The translations under genes were made by a program, and so were the position numbers. From Brevundimonas sp. SL130 (lineage in GTDB: Bacteria; Pseudomonadota; Alphaproteobacteria; Caulobacterales; Caulobacteraceae): a stretch of DNA of 64,000 nucleotides. The stretch covers positions 1,922,001 to 1,986,000 of the forward strand of contig NZ_CP113064.1 of the NCBI RefSeq assembly GCF_026625805.1, read 5' to 3'. Positions 19,231-27,688 of the stretch are shown piece after piece. The notes under the pieces are model-generated. The model saw nothing but the letters and a program-made list of their open reading frames with translations, ran no database searches and was not told the origin of the DNA. The first letter of the stretch is position 1, and each line of letters begins with the position of its first letter.

Positions 19231-20112
19231 TCAGAATACCGGTCGTTCGCCCTTGAGGGTGACGCGGAAGCCGGAGCGGGTCTGCGGGAAATAGTCCCAG
19301 ACCGCGAGATGGTGGGTGCAGCGGTTGTCCCAGAAGGCGATCGAGTTCGGCCGCCAACGGAAACGCACGTGGAAGTTCGGATTGGCGCAATGGTCGTAGA
19401 GATAGGCGAGGACCGCCTGGCTCTCATTGTCCGAAAGCTCGTTGATCTTGGTGGTGTAGGACGAGTTGACGAACAGCGCCTTTCGCCCGGTCACCGGGTG
19501 GGTGATGACGACCGGATGGTTGTTGCGAGGGTAGGTCGTCTCATAGTCCTTGTAGAGGGCGTGATAGACGTGGTTGGCGTCATGTTCGGCCGTCAGTCCT
19601 TCCAGATAGGTCTTCATTCGATCCGACAGCGCCTCATAGGCCGCATACATGCTGGCGAACATCGTGTCGCCGCCGCACTCGGGGACGGTGTGAAGGCGCA
19701 GGATGCTGCCCAAAGGCGGCTCGGCGTTGCACGACAGGTCAGAGTGCCAGGACTCGCCCGCCACATATTTTGAGCTGGCGTCCGCGTGGATGGCGACGAT
19801 CAGCGGATGGTCCTCGATGCCGGGCGCGCCGGGGTGAACGATCAGTTCGCTGAAGGCCCTTCCCAGCGCCATATGCTGCTCATGGTTGATCGGCTGATCG
19901 CGGAAGAAAATGACCAGATGGTCCGCCAGCGCGCGCCGCAGCTCGATCTTCTGCGCCTCACCGATGGGTTTAGTCAGGTCGATGCCGGAAATCTCGGCGC
20001 CGATCCGCAGGGTTACAGGTTCCACGGTGATGGTGCTGTAGGGTTTGGTCGCCCCCGCTGATGCGGGGGCGACCTGATCCTGGCGGGACAGCTCAACGGC
20101 GCTCTGTGTCAT
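19231..20112 (-). CDS. TauD/TfdA-family Fe(II)/2-oxoglutarate dioxygenase
   Basis: Cupin-fold oxygenase of 293 residues that hydroxylates a substrate while decarboxylating 2-oxoglutarate. Iron ligands are His123 and Asp125 in WHSDLSC, and His268 in NRCTHHLAVWDY. The 2-oxoglutarate-binding arginine is in RSGFRVTLKG near the C-terminus. Both ends match taurine dioxygenase-like proteins. It sits 19 bases downstream of the TonB receptor and upstream of the SDR, so hydroxylation followed by oxidation or reduction of the product is a reasonable guess. Taurine itself is not implied. Confidence 0.9.
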   Translation of the reverse strand: MTQSAVELSRQDQVAPASAGATKPYSTITVEPVTLRIGAEISGIDLTKPIGEAQKIELRRALADHLVIFFRDQPINHEQHMALGRAFSELIVHPGAPGIEDHPLIVAIHADASSKYVAGESWHSDLSCNAEPPLGSILRLHTVPECGGDTMFASMYAAYEALSDRMKTYLEGLTAEHDANHVYHALYKDYETTYPRNNHPVVITHPVTGRKALFVNSSYTTKINELSDNESQAVLAYLYDHCANPNFHVRFRWRPNSIAFWDNRCTHHLAVWDYFPQTRSGFRVTLKGERPVF

Positions 20113-20131
20113 GATCGATGTCCTTGGCAGA

Positions 20132-22534
20132 TCAGAATTTGTAGCCGATCGACGCGATCCACTGACGGGGCGCGATATAGGTGTCGCTGACTTGGGCGCT
20201 GCCGTAGGGGTCGCTGAAGCGTGAATTCAGGCCTTCCTCGTCGAATAGGTTGGACCCCGTCAGCGAGAGGTTCCACTTCGCCGCCTCCGGCTCGTACCGC
20301 AGGAAGAGATTCACCGTCGAATAGGCCGGCACAATGTCGGTCGAGGCTTCGTTGAACAGGCGATAGATGTACTCGCCGCGATAGACGTACTCTAGTTTGG
20401 CGGTTACGAGGCCGCCCGCGATCTTGTCCGAATAGGTCGTGCTGATCGAGCCCTGCCGCCCTGGAATCTTCGGCACATCGTTGCCGTTGATGTTTGAGCG
20501 GGCAGAGTCACGGGCCAAGGCGGCGTTGTAGAAGTTGGACCAGAACAGATATCCAGGGTAGCCGGCGTTGCTCTGGGCCTGGGTCGCTGAGACAGGGTCC
20601 AGAGCGAAATAGTCTTCGTCGAATTGACCCTCGGTGAAGGACAGGGTTCCGTCGAAGCGCCAATTCGATGTCGCGAGCCAAGAGCCCTCGAGTTCGAGGC
20701 CGTAGATCTCAGCACTGGGCGCGTTGCTGGTGCCCTCGTAGAATAGAACAGGGTCTTCCTCAAGAAACTGCATGTCGCTGTAGTTGTATAGGAAGGCCGC
20801 TGCGTTAAGTTGCAGGCTGTTGTCGAGGAACCGGTTCTTCGAGCCGACCTCGAAGGCGTCGACGGTTTCGGTTGCGAAGGTCGCTTTGATCGATTGCCAG
20901 TCCGTGCCGCTGTCGGAAGCGCTGTTCAGGCCGCCGGGCTTATAGCCGCGCGTGTAGCTGGCGTAGACCATGCTGGTGGGCTTGAACTGGTAGTTGAGTG
21001 AGGCCTTGCCGGTCACTTCCTCGGTGGTCAGGCCGGGGCGTGCGGTCGGCTGCAGGTGCGCGCCGGAGGTTAAGCCGGTGACGCCGCCGCTGTAGCTGTC
21101 GCTCGCGCCGCTGTATTCATCCCTGTTGTACCGCAGGCCAGCGGTTAGGGTCAGTTGGTCCGTCAGGTTGTAGGACCCCTGGAAGTAGGCGGCCCAGGAC
21201 TCTCGCTTGATGCTGGATAGTTCCGCATAGGTCACACTGGCGACCGCAGGGTCGTCGAACGGGGTGTCCTTGGGAATGGCGGCGCGGGTGATGTTGTCGT
21301 CGTCGTCACGGTACTCGACGACATACTGCGAGTTTTCGGATTTCAGATAGACGACGCCGCCAATCCACTGGAATGGCCCGTCGGTTTGCGAGGCTAGGTT
21401 AAACTCCTGGGTGTAGGACTCGGTGTCTGACTGCCACAGCGGAACGTGGTCGTAGGCTGTGCCCGTGAAGATGCGGGGATCATAGGTCAGATCGTAAAAG
21501 AGATCCGCCGTTAGACCGTCGGAGTCCCATGCCTGCATGCTGTAGAGCTTTTGGTAGCTGGAGATCGACTTGAAGGTCGCCCAGGGCAGGTCCCATTTCA
21601 GGGTGGCGGAATAGAGATCGGTCTCGACGACCGACTTGCCCGGATAGTCCTGCGAAAGGATGCGAGGGTCGGTTTCGGGGTCGAGGATGTTTTTCTGCGC
21701 CGGCCCGTTGGTGTCGCTGTCATAGCTGATGGCGCTCAGGGTGATCGACAGATTGTCACGCGGGGCCCAGAGGGCTGAAACCTTCCAGCCCATCTCGTCG
21801 GCTTCGTCGAGGTCGTAGTGATCCGTTCCTTCGACGCCGGTCGCATAGGCATAGCCCTCGTGACGATAGGTCTGGACCGCGCCGCGAATGGCGAATGTGT
21901 CGCCCAGCGGAATATTGAGCGCGGCGCTGGTCTTGGTCAGCCCATAGTTGCCGACCCCGACCGACAGCGCGCCGCCGTAGGCGCCGAGTTCCGGCTGATT
22001 GGTTACGACATTGATCGTGCCGCCGGTCGATCCTTGACCGAACATGGTCCCCTGCGGGCCGCGCAGAACCTCGACCTGCGCCACGTCGATGAAGGCGGCG
22101 CTCGCAGCGATGGAGTTGAAGATATAGACGCCGTCGACGTGGTAGGAGACCCCCGGCTGGGTGTTGGTGTTCTCCGGCGTTTCCGAACCGATGCCGCGAA
22201 TGGCGACCATGAGTTCACCGCCGCCGCTGCGGGCCACGACCAACCCTGGAACGACGCCGTTCAGGCCCGTGACATTGGTAATGTTGCCTTGCGCCAGAGT
22301 TTCGGCGGTGACGGCGGTGACGGCTATAGGCGCCTTTTGCAGCCCGACGGATCGGCGTTCGGCCGTAACGATAACCTCGGAAAGTTCGCTTGATTGCGGT
22401 TCCGTCACGGCGGTCGGATCGTCGACGGGCTCATTTTCAGCAGCGTGGGCGGCGGACGGCGCCAAGGCGACGACGGAGGCGGAAAGCAACAGCATCAATC
22501 GCGAATTTGCGACCTTACAGATTTGGCGGCGCAT
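20132..22534 (-). CDS. TonB-dependent outer membrane receptor
   Basis: Beta-barrel importer of 800 residues. The start ATG 22534 has AGGGGAT about nine bases upstream and gives a signal peptide MRRQICKV...ALAPSAAHA. A TonB box-like EVIVTAERR is followed by the plug (IAVTAVTAETL, GGTINVVTNQPE) and then a 22-strand barrel ending in the outer-membrane signature IASIGYKF. The plug lacks an N-terminal signalling extension, so it is not a FecA-type transducer. The gene heads the minus-strand half of the island and probably imports the island's substrate. Sphingomonad and Caulobacter receptors of this kind often import organic molecules rather than siderophores. Confidence 0.9.
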   Translation of the reverse strand: MRRQICKVANSRLMLLLSASVVALAPSAAHAAENEPVDDPTAVTEPQSSELSEVIVTAERRSVGLQKAPIAVTAVTAETLAQGNITNVTGLNGVVPGLVVARSGGGELMVAIRGIGSETPENTNTQPGVSYHVDGVYIFNSIAASAAFIDVAQVEVLRGPQGTMFGQGSTGGTINVVTNQPELGAYGGALSVGVGNYGLTKTSAALNIPLGDTFAIRGAVQTYRHEGYAYATGVEGTDHYDLDEADEMGWKVSALWAPRDNLSITLSAISYDSDTNGPAQKNILDPETDPRILSQDYPGKSVVETDLYSATLKWDLPWATFKSISSYQKLYSMQAWDSDGLTADLFYDLTYDPRIFTGTAYDHVPLWQSDTESYTQEFNLASQTDGPFQWIGGVVYLKSENSQYVVEYRDDDDNITRAAIPKDTPFDDPAVASVTYAELSSIKRESWAAYFQGSYNLTDQLTLTAGLRYNRDEYSGASDSYSGGVTGLTSGAHLQPTARPGLTTEEVTGKASLNYQFKPTSMVYASYTRGYKPGGLNSASDSGTDWQSIKATFATETVDAFEVGSKNRFLDNSLQLNAAAFLYNYSDMQFLEEDPVLFYEGTSNAPSAEIYGLELEGSWLATSNWRFDGTLSFTEGQFDEDYFALDPVSATQAQSNAGYPGYLFWSNFYNAALARDSARSNINGNDVPKIPGRQGSISTTYSDKIAGGLVTAKLEYVYRGEYIYRLFNEASTDIVPAYSTVNLFLRYEPEAAKWNLSLTGSNLFDEEGLNSRFSDPYGSAQVSDTYIAPRQWIASIGYKF

Positions 22535-22921
22535 CAGCGTATCCCCTTTATCTCGCTGAGACAGGACGCTGTTGCGGCGGGCAAGGAGCGCCGAAACAGC
22601 GAAGCCAAGGTGTCTGTCTAATGGAGCGCCATCTTGATTTGGCACGTCCTATTTGTTGCTTGAAGCTCCGTCTGCTGAAGGTTGGATTGACTTGGGGAGG
22701 GTCGGCCACGAGAGAGGCGCACATATGAACACACGCGGGCGCGAGGCGGAGGTCTGGGGTTTGCGTGGCCCTTCGGAGACATGTGTGTGGCGAAACCCGA
22801 CGATCTGATCCCGCGCTCTGGCGTGGAAAGCGCGGTCACACGCACAGCCCTGGAGGCATCGACATCCGATGACGACGCCACGATCCATTTCCTGCTTTTT
22901 TGATGAAGATCGAGTCTGACC
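22535..22921. other. Divergent intergenic region between the TonB receptor and the BASS carrier
   Basis: This 387-bp gap separates two diverging transcripts and so should hold promoters for both halves of the island. I found no gene with a convincing start and coding pattern, only a 27-codon reading frame from ATG 22725. A T6 run lies at about 22898-22903. No clean inverted repeat was recognised, although the nearby AraC-type fusion is an obvious candidate to bind here. Confidence 0.5.
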
Positions 22922-23917
22922 ATGTTTCGCCGTATCCGGCCTGACGGCTTTACCCTGCTGCTTATCGGCGTCGTGGTCCTGGCCACTCTGTCGCCGTGTC
23001 GAGGTCTCGTGGCGACCGGTTTCGAATGGGCGACACGGGCGGCGATCACCCTTCTGTTCTTTATGCACGGTGCAAAACTGTCCCGCGAGGCGGTGGTTCG
23101 CGGCCTTGGCGCCTGGCGGCTTCACCTTGGCGTGGCGGGGGCCACCTTCATCCTCTTTCCCCTGCTTGGGGTGGCGGTATCGCTTTTGCCCGACGGTTGG
23201 GTGTCCGCCGAGGTTAAGATCGGCGTCCTGTTCCTGTGCGCCCTGCCGTCCACGGTCCAGTCTTCCATTGCGTTGACGGCCATCGCCCGCGGCAATGTGG
23301 CTGCGGCTGTTTGCAGCGCCTCATTGTCCAATATCGCCGGGGTGGTTTTGACCCCCCTGCTGGTCGGACTGATGCTCCATGCTCAGTCCGAGGCGGGGGG
23401 CGACCTTCTAGGCGCTATCGGCAATGTGGCCGTGACCCTGCTGGCGCCTTTCGTTCTGGGCCATCTGTCGCGCCCCTTCACGGCGACATTCGTCGATCGC
23501 CACAAGCCCCTGCTTGGGCGTCTGGACCGGGGTTCCATCCTGCTGGTCGTCTACACCGCCTTCAGTGCGGCGGTGATCGAGGGCATCTGGACCCGGATGA
23601 CGACGGGGGATTTCGCCGTCATTGCGGTGGTGGATGTCTTGCTGCTGGCGGCGGTCCTGACGCTGACGACGGTTGCGGCCCGCCTCGTCGGCCTGCCGGT
23701 CGCGGACGAGATCGTTCTGGTCTTCTGTGGGTCGAAGAAGAGCCTGGCCAGCGGGGTGCCGATGGCGGCGGCCCTGTTCCCGGCCGCCATGGTCGGGATC
23801 ATCATCGTGCCGCTGATGTTATTCCATCAACTACAGTTGATTGTCTGCGCGGTCCTGGCGCGCCGTTACGCCGAACGGATCGAGGCGGAGCCGGCGCTGA
23901 CGCACGCCCCCACCTGA
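22922..23917 (+). CDS. Bile acid:sodium symporter (BASS) family transporter
   Basis: Inner-membrane protein of 331 residues with about ten hydrophobic segments. The conserved CGSKKSLASGVPMA motif near residue 275 and ALPSTVQSSIALTAIARGN near residue 108 mark the SLC10A7/YfeH branch of the bile acid:Na+ symporter family. It begins a plus-strand row with fmdA, the AraC-FmdA fusion, a TauD protein and the ferredoxin reductase. In that setting it is a candidate importer of an organic anion or exporter of a pathway product. Substrate not predictable. Confidence 0.85.
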   Translation: MFRRIRPDGFTLLLIGVVVLATLSPCRGLVATGFEWATRAAITLLFFMHGAKLSREAVVRGLGAWRLHLGVAGATFILFPLLGVAVSLLPDGWVSAEVKIGVLFLCALPSTVQSSIALTAIARGNVAAAVCSASLSNIAGVVLTPLLVGLMLHAQSEAGGDLLGAIGNVAVTLLAPFVLGHLSRPFTATFVDRHKPLLGRLDRGSILLVVYTAFSAAVIEGIWTRMTTGDFAVIAVVDVLLLAAVLTLTTVAARLVGLPVADEIVLVFCGSKKSLASGVPMAAALFPAAMVGIIIVPLMLFHQLQLIVCAVLARRYAERIEAEPALTHAPT

Positions 23918-24019
23918 AGCCTGTGCACGTCAGCCTGAGTTTTGTGCGCGTGAGGTCAAGACCTTCCGCGCCGTCAGGGCGATGTCTGGCCCTAATTCGG
24001 TTTTCAGGAGAGTGGGCGA

Positions 24020-25129
24020 ATGGCGTTGATCTGCGACGGCGGTCAGGTGCGGCATGAGGTGAAGACGGGGGCGATCCATCACCTTCGTGCGACGCCAGAG
24101 ACCGTGCACTGGGGCTATTTCCACCCCGAGATCAAACCGGCGCTCCGCGTGCGTAGCGGCGACCTGATCCAGGCCGAAGCCATCACCCACCATGCCGGCG
24201 ACGCGCCTGAACTGATGATGGATGAGGCCATCACGCGAATCTTCACAGAGATCGATCCCTCGGACCGGGCGCCGGGCGTGCACATCATGACCGGCCCTAT
24301 CTATGTCGAGGACGCCAAGCCCGGCGACATGCTCGAGGTCCGCTATTTTCGCATGACGCCGCGGTTCAATCACGGGTCCAACCTGGCGGCCAACTGGGGG
24401 CATCTCTACCAGGAGTTCGACGAAAAGGAGCGGGTCACCATCTATGAGCTCGATCCCAACGCCAACACCGCAAGTGCGCTTTATGCCTACGATTTTAAAG
24501 GGAAATATCTGACGCCGGGGACGATTACCCATTGTCCCGTGTGCGAGCGCCAGCCAGCGCTGAAGGGGGTCACGATCCCGGCCCGTCCACACCTGGGCAC
24601 GGCCGGCGTCGCGCCGGCGTCCGACGACCGGGTCAGCACTATTCCGCCGGGTCTGCACGGCGGCAATATCGACAACTGGCGCATCGGTGCGGGGGCGACG
24701 ATGTATTATCCCGTCCAGGTCGACGGCGCCCTGTTCTCGATCGGCGATCCGCACGTCAGCCAGGGAGACGGCGAAATCTCCGGCACGGCCATCGAGGCGT
24801 CGCTGGACGTGTTGTTCCAGATCGTCCTTCGCAAAGATTTCAGCTTCCCTTCGCCCCTGCTGGAAACCCCGACCAAATGGATTGTGCACGGGTTCGACGA
24901 GGACCTGAACAAGGCGATGAAGAACGCCGCCCTCGATATGCTGCACCTGTTGACCGAGCATCAGGGGTTGAGCCGTAACGACGCCTATTCGCTGATGAGC
25001 GTGGCGACGGACTTCGGTGTGACACAGGTGGTGGACGGCACCCAGGGCATCCATGTTCGCGTCGATCGGGGTATTTTCCCGAGCAAGGGCGTGGTCGTCG
25101 AGGCGCCCGAGATCAAGCGCGACAAATAA
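24020..25129 (+). CDS. Acetamidase/formamidase family protein
   Basis: Stand-alone FmdA_AmdA-family hydrolase of 369 residues, expected to release ammonium from small amides such as formamide or acetamide. Family blocks: ATPETVHWGYF (about residues 24-34), EAITHHAGD, VHIMTGPIYVEDAKPGD, IPPGLHGGNIDNWRIG, LFSIGDPHVSQGDGEISGTAIE and TDFGVTQVVDGTQGIH. His and Asp/Glu residues in these blocks are the likely zinc or catalytic site. AGGAG lies 9 bases before ATG 24020. It is followed after 60 bases by the fusion protein that carries a second copy of the same domain. Confidence 0.92.
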   Translation: MALICDGGQVRHEVKTGAIHHLRATPETVHWGYFHPEIKPALRVRSGDLIQAEAITHHAGDAPELMMDEAITRIFTEIDPSDRAPGVHIMTGPIYVEDAKPGDMLEVRYFRMTPRFNHGSNLAANWGHLYQEFDEKERVTIYELDPNANTASALYAYDFKGKYLTPGTITHCPVCERQPALKGVTIPARPHLGTAGVAPASDDRVSTIPPGLHGGNIDNWRIGAGATMYYPVQVDGALFSIGDPHVSQGDGEISGTAIEASLDVLFQIVLRKDFSFPSPLLETPTKWIVHGFDEDLNKAMKNAALDMLHLLTEHQGLSRNDAYSLMSVATDFGVTQVVDGTQGIHVRVDRGIFPSKGVVVEAPEIKRDK

Positions 25130-25189
25130 TGGGGCGTTCTGAGATAATCCCTGCATTGACCACGGATACTTTGCGCCACTAGCGTTGCC

Positions 25190-27583
25190 GTGGCGTTGCG
25201 TCCTCCTCTTCCCCGTTGGACGTGGCGTCTCCGGGGATATCCAGGCTATGTATCAGTGCGGCTGACAACCAACGCCTATCCGAAGGAGCAGCGTCACGAT
25301 GCGTGGCGATTTGCTCTAAAACGTGTTTCGCTTGAATGCCTCGACAGCGAAGAGGACATCTATGGCGAACTGGTCACCTTTCGGAGCGCCTTGGACATTC
25401 AGTTCCTCCGCGTCACGGGGTCGAGACAGTCGTTAGCGGTGGATTTCAGCGAGACCCCTGCCTGTGTCTGGCTGGTTCTGGTGCTGGAAGGGGAGGGGAG
25501 GGTCACCAGCGGGGCGACGCAGCAGGATCTGACCGTCGGCGCGCTGATCTGCGGCGGCGACCGGGTCGGTGTTCGTCTGGACATGACCGGGGATCATCGG
25601 CTGCTGGTCGTGCGCGCGCCCCTGACCTTGCCCAGTCTCAAGGCGCGGGCGACGCCCCCGTCGGTCATGACGGTCCTCGATGGTGAATCAAACCTGGGGC
25701 GGATGCTGGCAGGACTGCTGTTCTCGGTCGCGGACGCCATGGTCGACACCACCAATGACCAGATGCGGCCGGTCGAGACGGCCCTGCCGGAGTTTATCGC
25801 CTCCCTGCTGCTGGACAGCGCGCCCGACAAGGACCGCGGCGGCACGGCCGGGGGGCGGGCGGCGCTTCTCGAGCGGGTTTTCCAAACGATCGAGATCCGC
25901 CTGAGCGACCCGGACCTGAGCCTGCAGAAGGTGGCGCTCGAACACGGCATTTCGCCGCGCTATCTACAGAAGCTTTTCGAATCCGTCGGCGACAGCTTCG
26001 GCCACTGCGTGAAAACCCGTCGGCTTGAACGGTGTCGCCTGGACTTGGGCAGTCCGCTCCATGCGCAGAAGTCGATTTCGGAAATCTTGTTCCAATGGGG
26101 CTTCAATGATTCAGCCTCCTTCAGCCGTGCTTTCCGAGATCAGTACGGCGTCAGTCCGCGTCAATACCGCAAGGCGCCCGTTGTCTTGGAGGAGGCGGCG
26201 AGCGAGGCGCCCTTGCGGGGACGGCCGGAGTCGCTGAAGGAGCCGCGCAAACCTCAGCTTCGCCTGGCGACGATAGAAGACGTGGATGTCGAGCCGGTGA
26301 TCCCCGAGCCGGTGATCGACCCGCCCGTCATGGGGGCGGAGGTTCGCCACCATTTGCTGCCGGCGACGCCGGAGACAATTCATTGGGGCTATTTCAGTCG
26401 GGGCCTGAAGCCTGTGATCGAGGTCCAGTCGGGCGACTATGTGACCATCGAAACCCTGACCCATCATGCCAATGACGATCCCGAGCGGATGGTCGATGGG
26501 GATGCGGGCGTGGAGTCGGTCTTCCGCTGGACGGCCGAGGGCAAGGCCGTTGATCGGCGCGGCGCAGGGCCGGGCGACGCCTCCGCCCTGGGCAGGGGGG
26601 CCGGCGAGGGGTTCGGCGTCCACATCTGCACCGGACCGATCGCCATTGCGGGCGCCCGTCCTGGGGATGTTGTCGAGGTTCGAATTCTCGATATCTCGCC
26701 CCGGCCCAGCGGCAATCCGCGGTTCGCCGGCCGGGCCTTCGGCAGCAACGCCGCCGCCTACTGGGGCTTCCACTACAACGATCTGCTGACGGAGCCGAAG
26801 CCGCGCGAGGTCGTGACCATCTATGAGATCGATCACCAGCACAGCCGGAGCTGCGCCCGGGCCGTGTACAACTATCGCTGGACGCCCCAAACCGATCCGT
26901 TCGGGATTGTGCACGACAAGATCGACTATCCCGGCGTTCCGGTCGATCTGGACACCGTAGAGCGCAATTTCGAAATCCTGCGCGATATCGAGGTGCCGAT
27001 CCGCCCTCATTTCGGCGTCGTGGCCATGGCTCCGGGTCATGCCGATCTCGTAGACTCCGTGCCGCCGGCGAATTTCGGGGGCAATATCGACAACTGGCGC
27101 CTGGGCCCCGGCGCCAGCATCTTCCTGCCGGTCGCGGTCGCAGGCGGCCTTCTCTCGATCGGTGACCCGCACGCGTCCCAGGGCGACTCAGAACTGTGCG
27201 GCACGGCCATCGAATGTTCCATGACGGCCGTGATCCAGATCATCCTGCATCCGGCCAAGACGGCGCGCGAGCCGCTGAAGGATCTGGACTACCCGCTGCT
27301 AGAGACCGCCGACGAATGGGTCATCTTCGGCTTCAGCCACCCCAACTACCTGAAGGAGCTCGGCGCTGCGGCCCAGAGCGAGGTCTACAAGAAGTCGTCA
27401 ATCGACCTGGCCATGCGCGACGCCTTTCGCAAGGCGAGGCGGTTCCTGATGACGACGCGGGGGTTGAGCGAAGACGAGGCGATTTCCCTGCTGTCGGTCG
27501 GCGTCGATTTCGGCATTACCCAGGTCGTCAACGGCAACTGGGGCGTCCATGCGATCATCCGCAAGGCCATGTTCGCCGGTTGA
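25190..27583 (+). CDS. AraC-type regulator fused to an acetamidase/formamidase domain
   Basis: One 797-residue frame with three parts. Residues about 35-200 resemble the AraC_binding_2 sensor (VWLVLVLEGEGRV, GALICGGDRVGVRLDM). Residues about 230-329 form a complete AraC double helix-turn-helix (LSLQKVALEHGISPRYLQKLFE, then SISEILFQWGFNDSASFSR and GVSPRQYR). After a 55-residue linker rich in E, P and V, residues about 383-797 are an FmdA_AmdA domain (TPETIHWGYF, ETLTHHAND, GGNIDNWRLGPG, LSIGDPHASQGDSELCGTAIE). No frameshift or stop separates the parts. ATG 26328 inside the linker lacks a ribosome binding site. GTG 25190 is the longest start and GTG 25256 an alternative. The arrangement suggests a regulator that may sense or turn over its own ligand. 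Confidence 0.88.
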   Translation: MALRPPLPRWTWRLRGYPGYVSVRLTTNAYPKEQRHDAWRFALKRVSLECLDSEEDIYGELVTFRSALDIQFLRVTGSRQSLAVDFSETPACVWLVLVLEGEGRVTSGATQQDLTVGALICGGDRVGVRLDMTGDHRLLVVRAPLTLPSLKARATPPSVMTVLDGESNLGRMLAGLLFSVADAMVDTTNDQMRPVETALPEFIASLLLDSAPDKDRGGTAGGRAALLERVFQTIEIRLSDPDLSLQKVALEHGISPRYLQKLFESVGDSFGHCVKTRRLERCRLDLGSPLHAQKSISEILFQWGFNDSASFSRAFRDQYGVSPRQYRKAPVVLEEAASEAPLRGRPESLKEPRKPQLRLATIEDVDVEPVIPEPVIDPPVMGAEVRHHLLPATPETIHWGYFSRGLKPVIEVQSGDYVTIETLTHHANDDPERMVDGDAGVESVFRWTAEGKAVDRRGAGPGDASALGRGAGEGFGVHICTGPIAIAGARPGDVVEVRILDISPRPSGNPRFAGRAFGSNAAAYWGFHYNDLLTEPKPREVVTIYEIDHQHSRSCARAVYNYRWTPQTDPFGIVHDKIDYPGVPVDLDTVERNFEILRDIEVPIRPHFGVVAMAPGHADLVDSVPPANFGGNIDNWRLGPGASIFLPVAVAGGLLSIGDPHASQGDSELCGTAIECSMTAVIQIILHPAKTAREPLKDLDYPLLETADEWVIFGFSHPNYLKELGAAAQSEVYKKSSIDLAMRDAFRKARRFLMTTRGLSEDEAISLLSVGVDFGITQVVNGNWGVHAIIRKAMFAG

Positions 27584-27688
27584 GGGCGGGCAGGGTCAAC
27601 TTCGCGCGCGGCTGACGACAAATCGACCGATCTGCGAAGTGGTAGGCTTGCGCCAGATCATGCCTCCACCAGAAGTCGAGACCTAGAA

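Noticed and set aside
22725..22808. 27-codon reading frame (MNTRGREAEVWG...) in the TonB/BASS gap
   Set aside because: No ribosome binding site, no hydrophobic or conserved feature; probably chance.
25150..25190. Promoter with TTGACC at 25156 before the AraC-FmdA fusion
   Set aside because: No matching -10 element at 16-18 bases; if real it would force the start to GTG 25256, but evidence is too weak to annotate.
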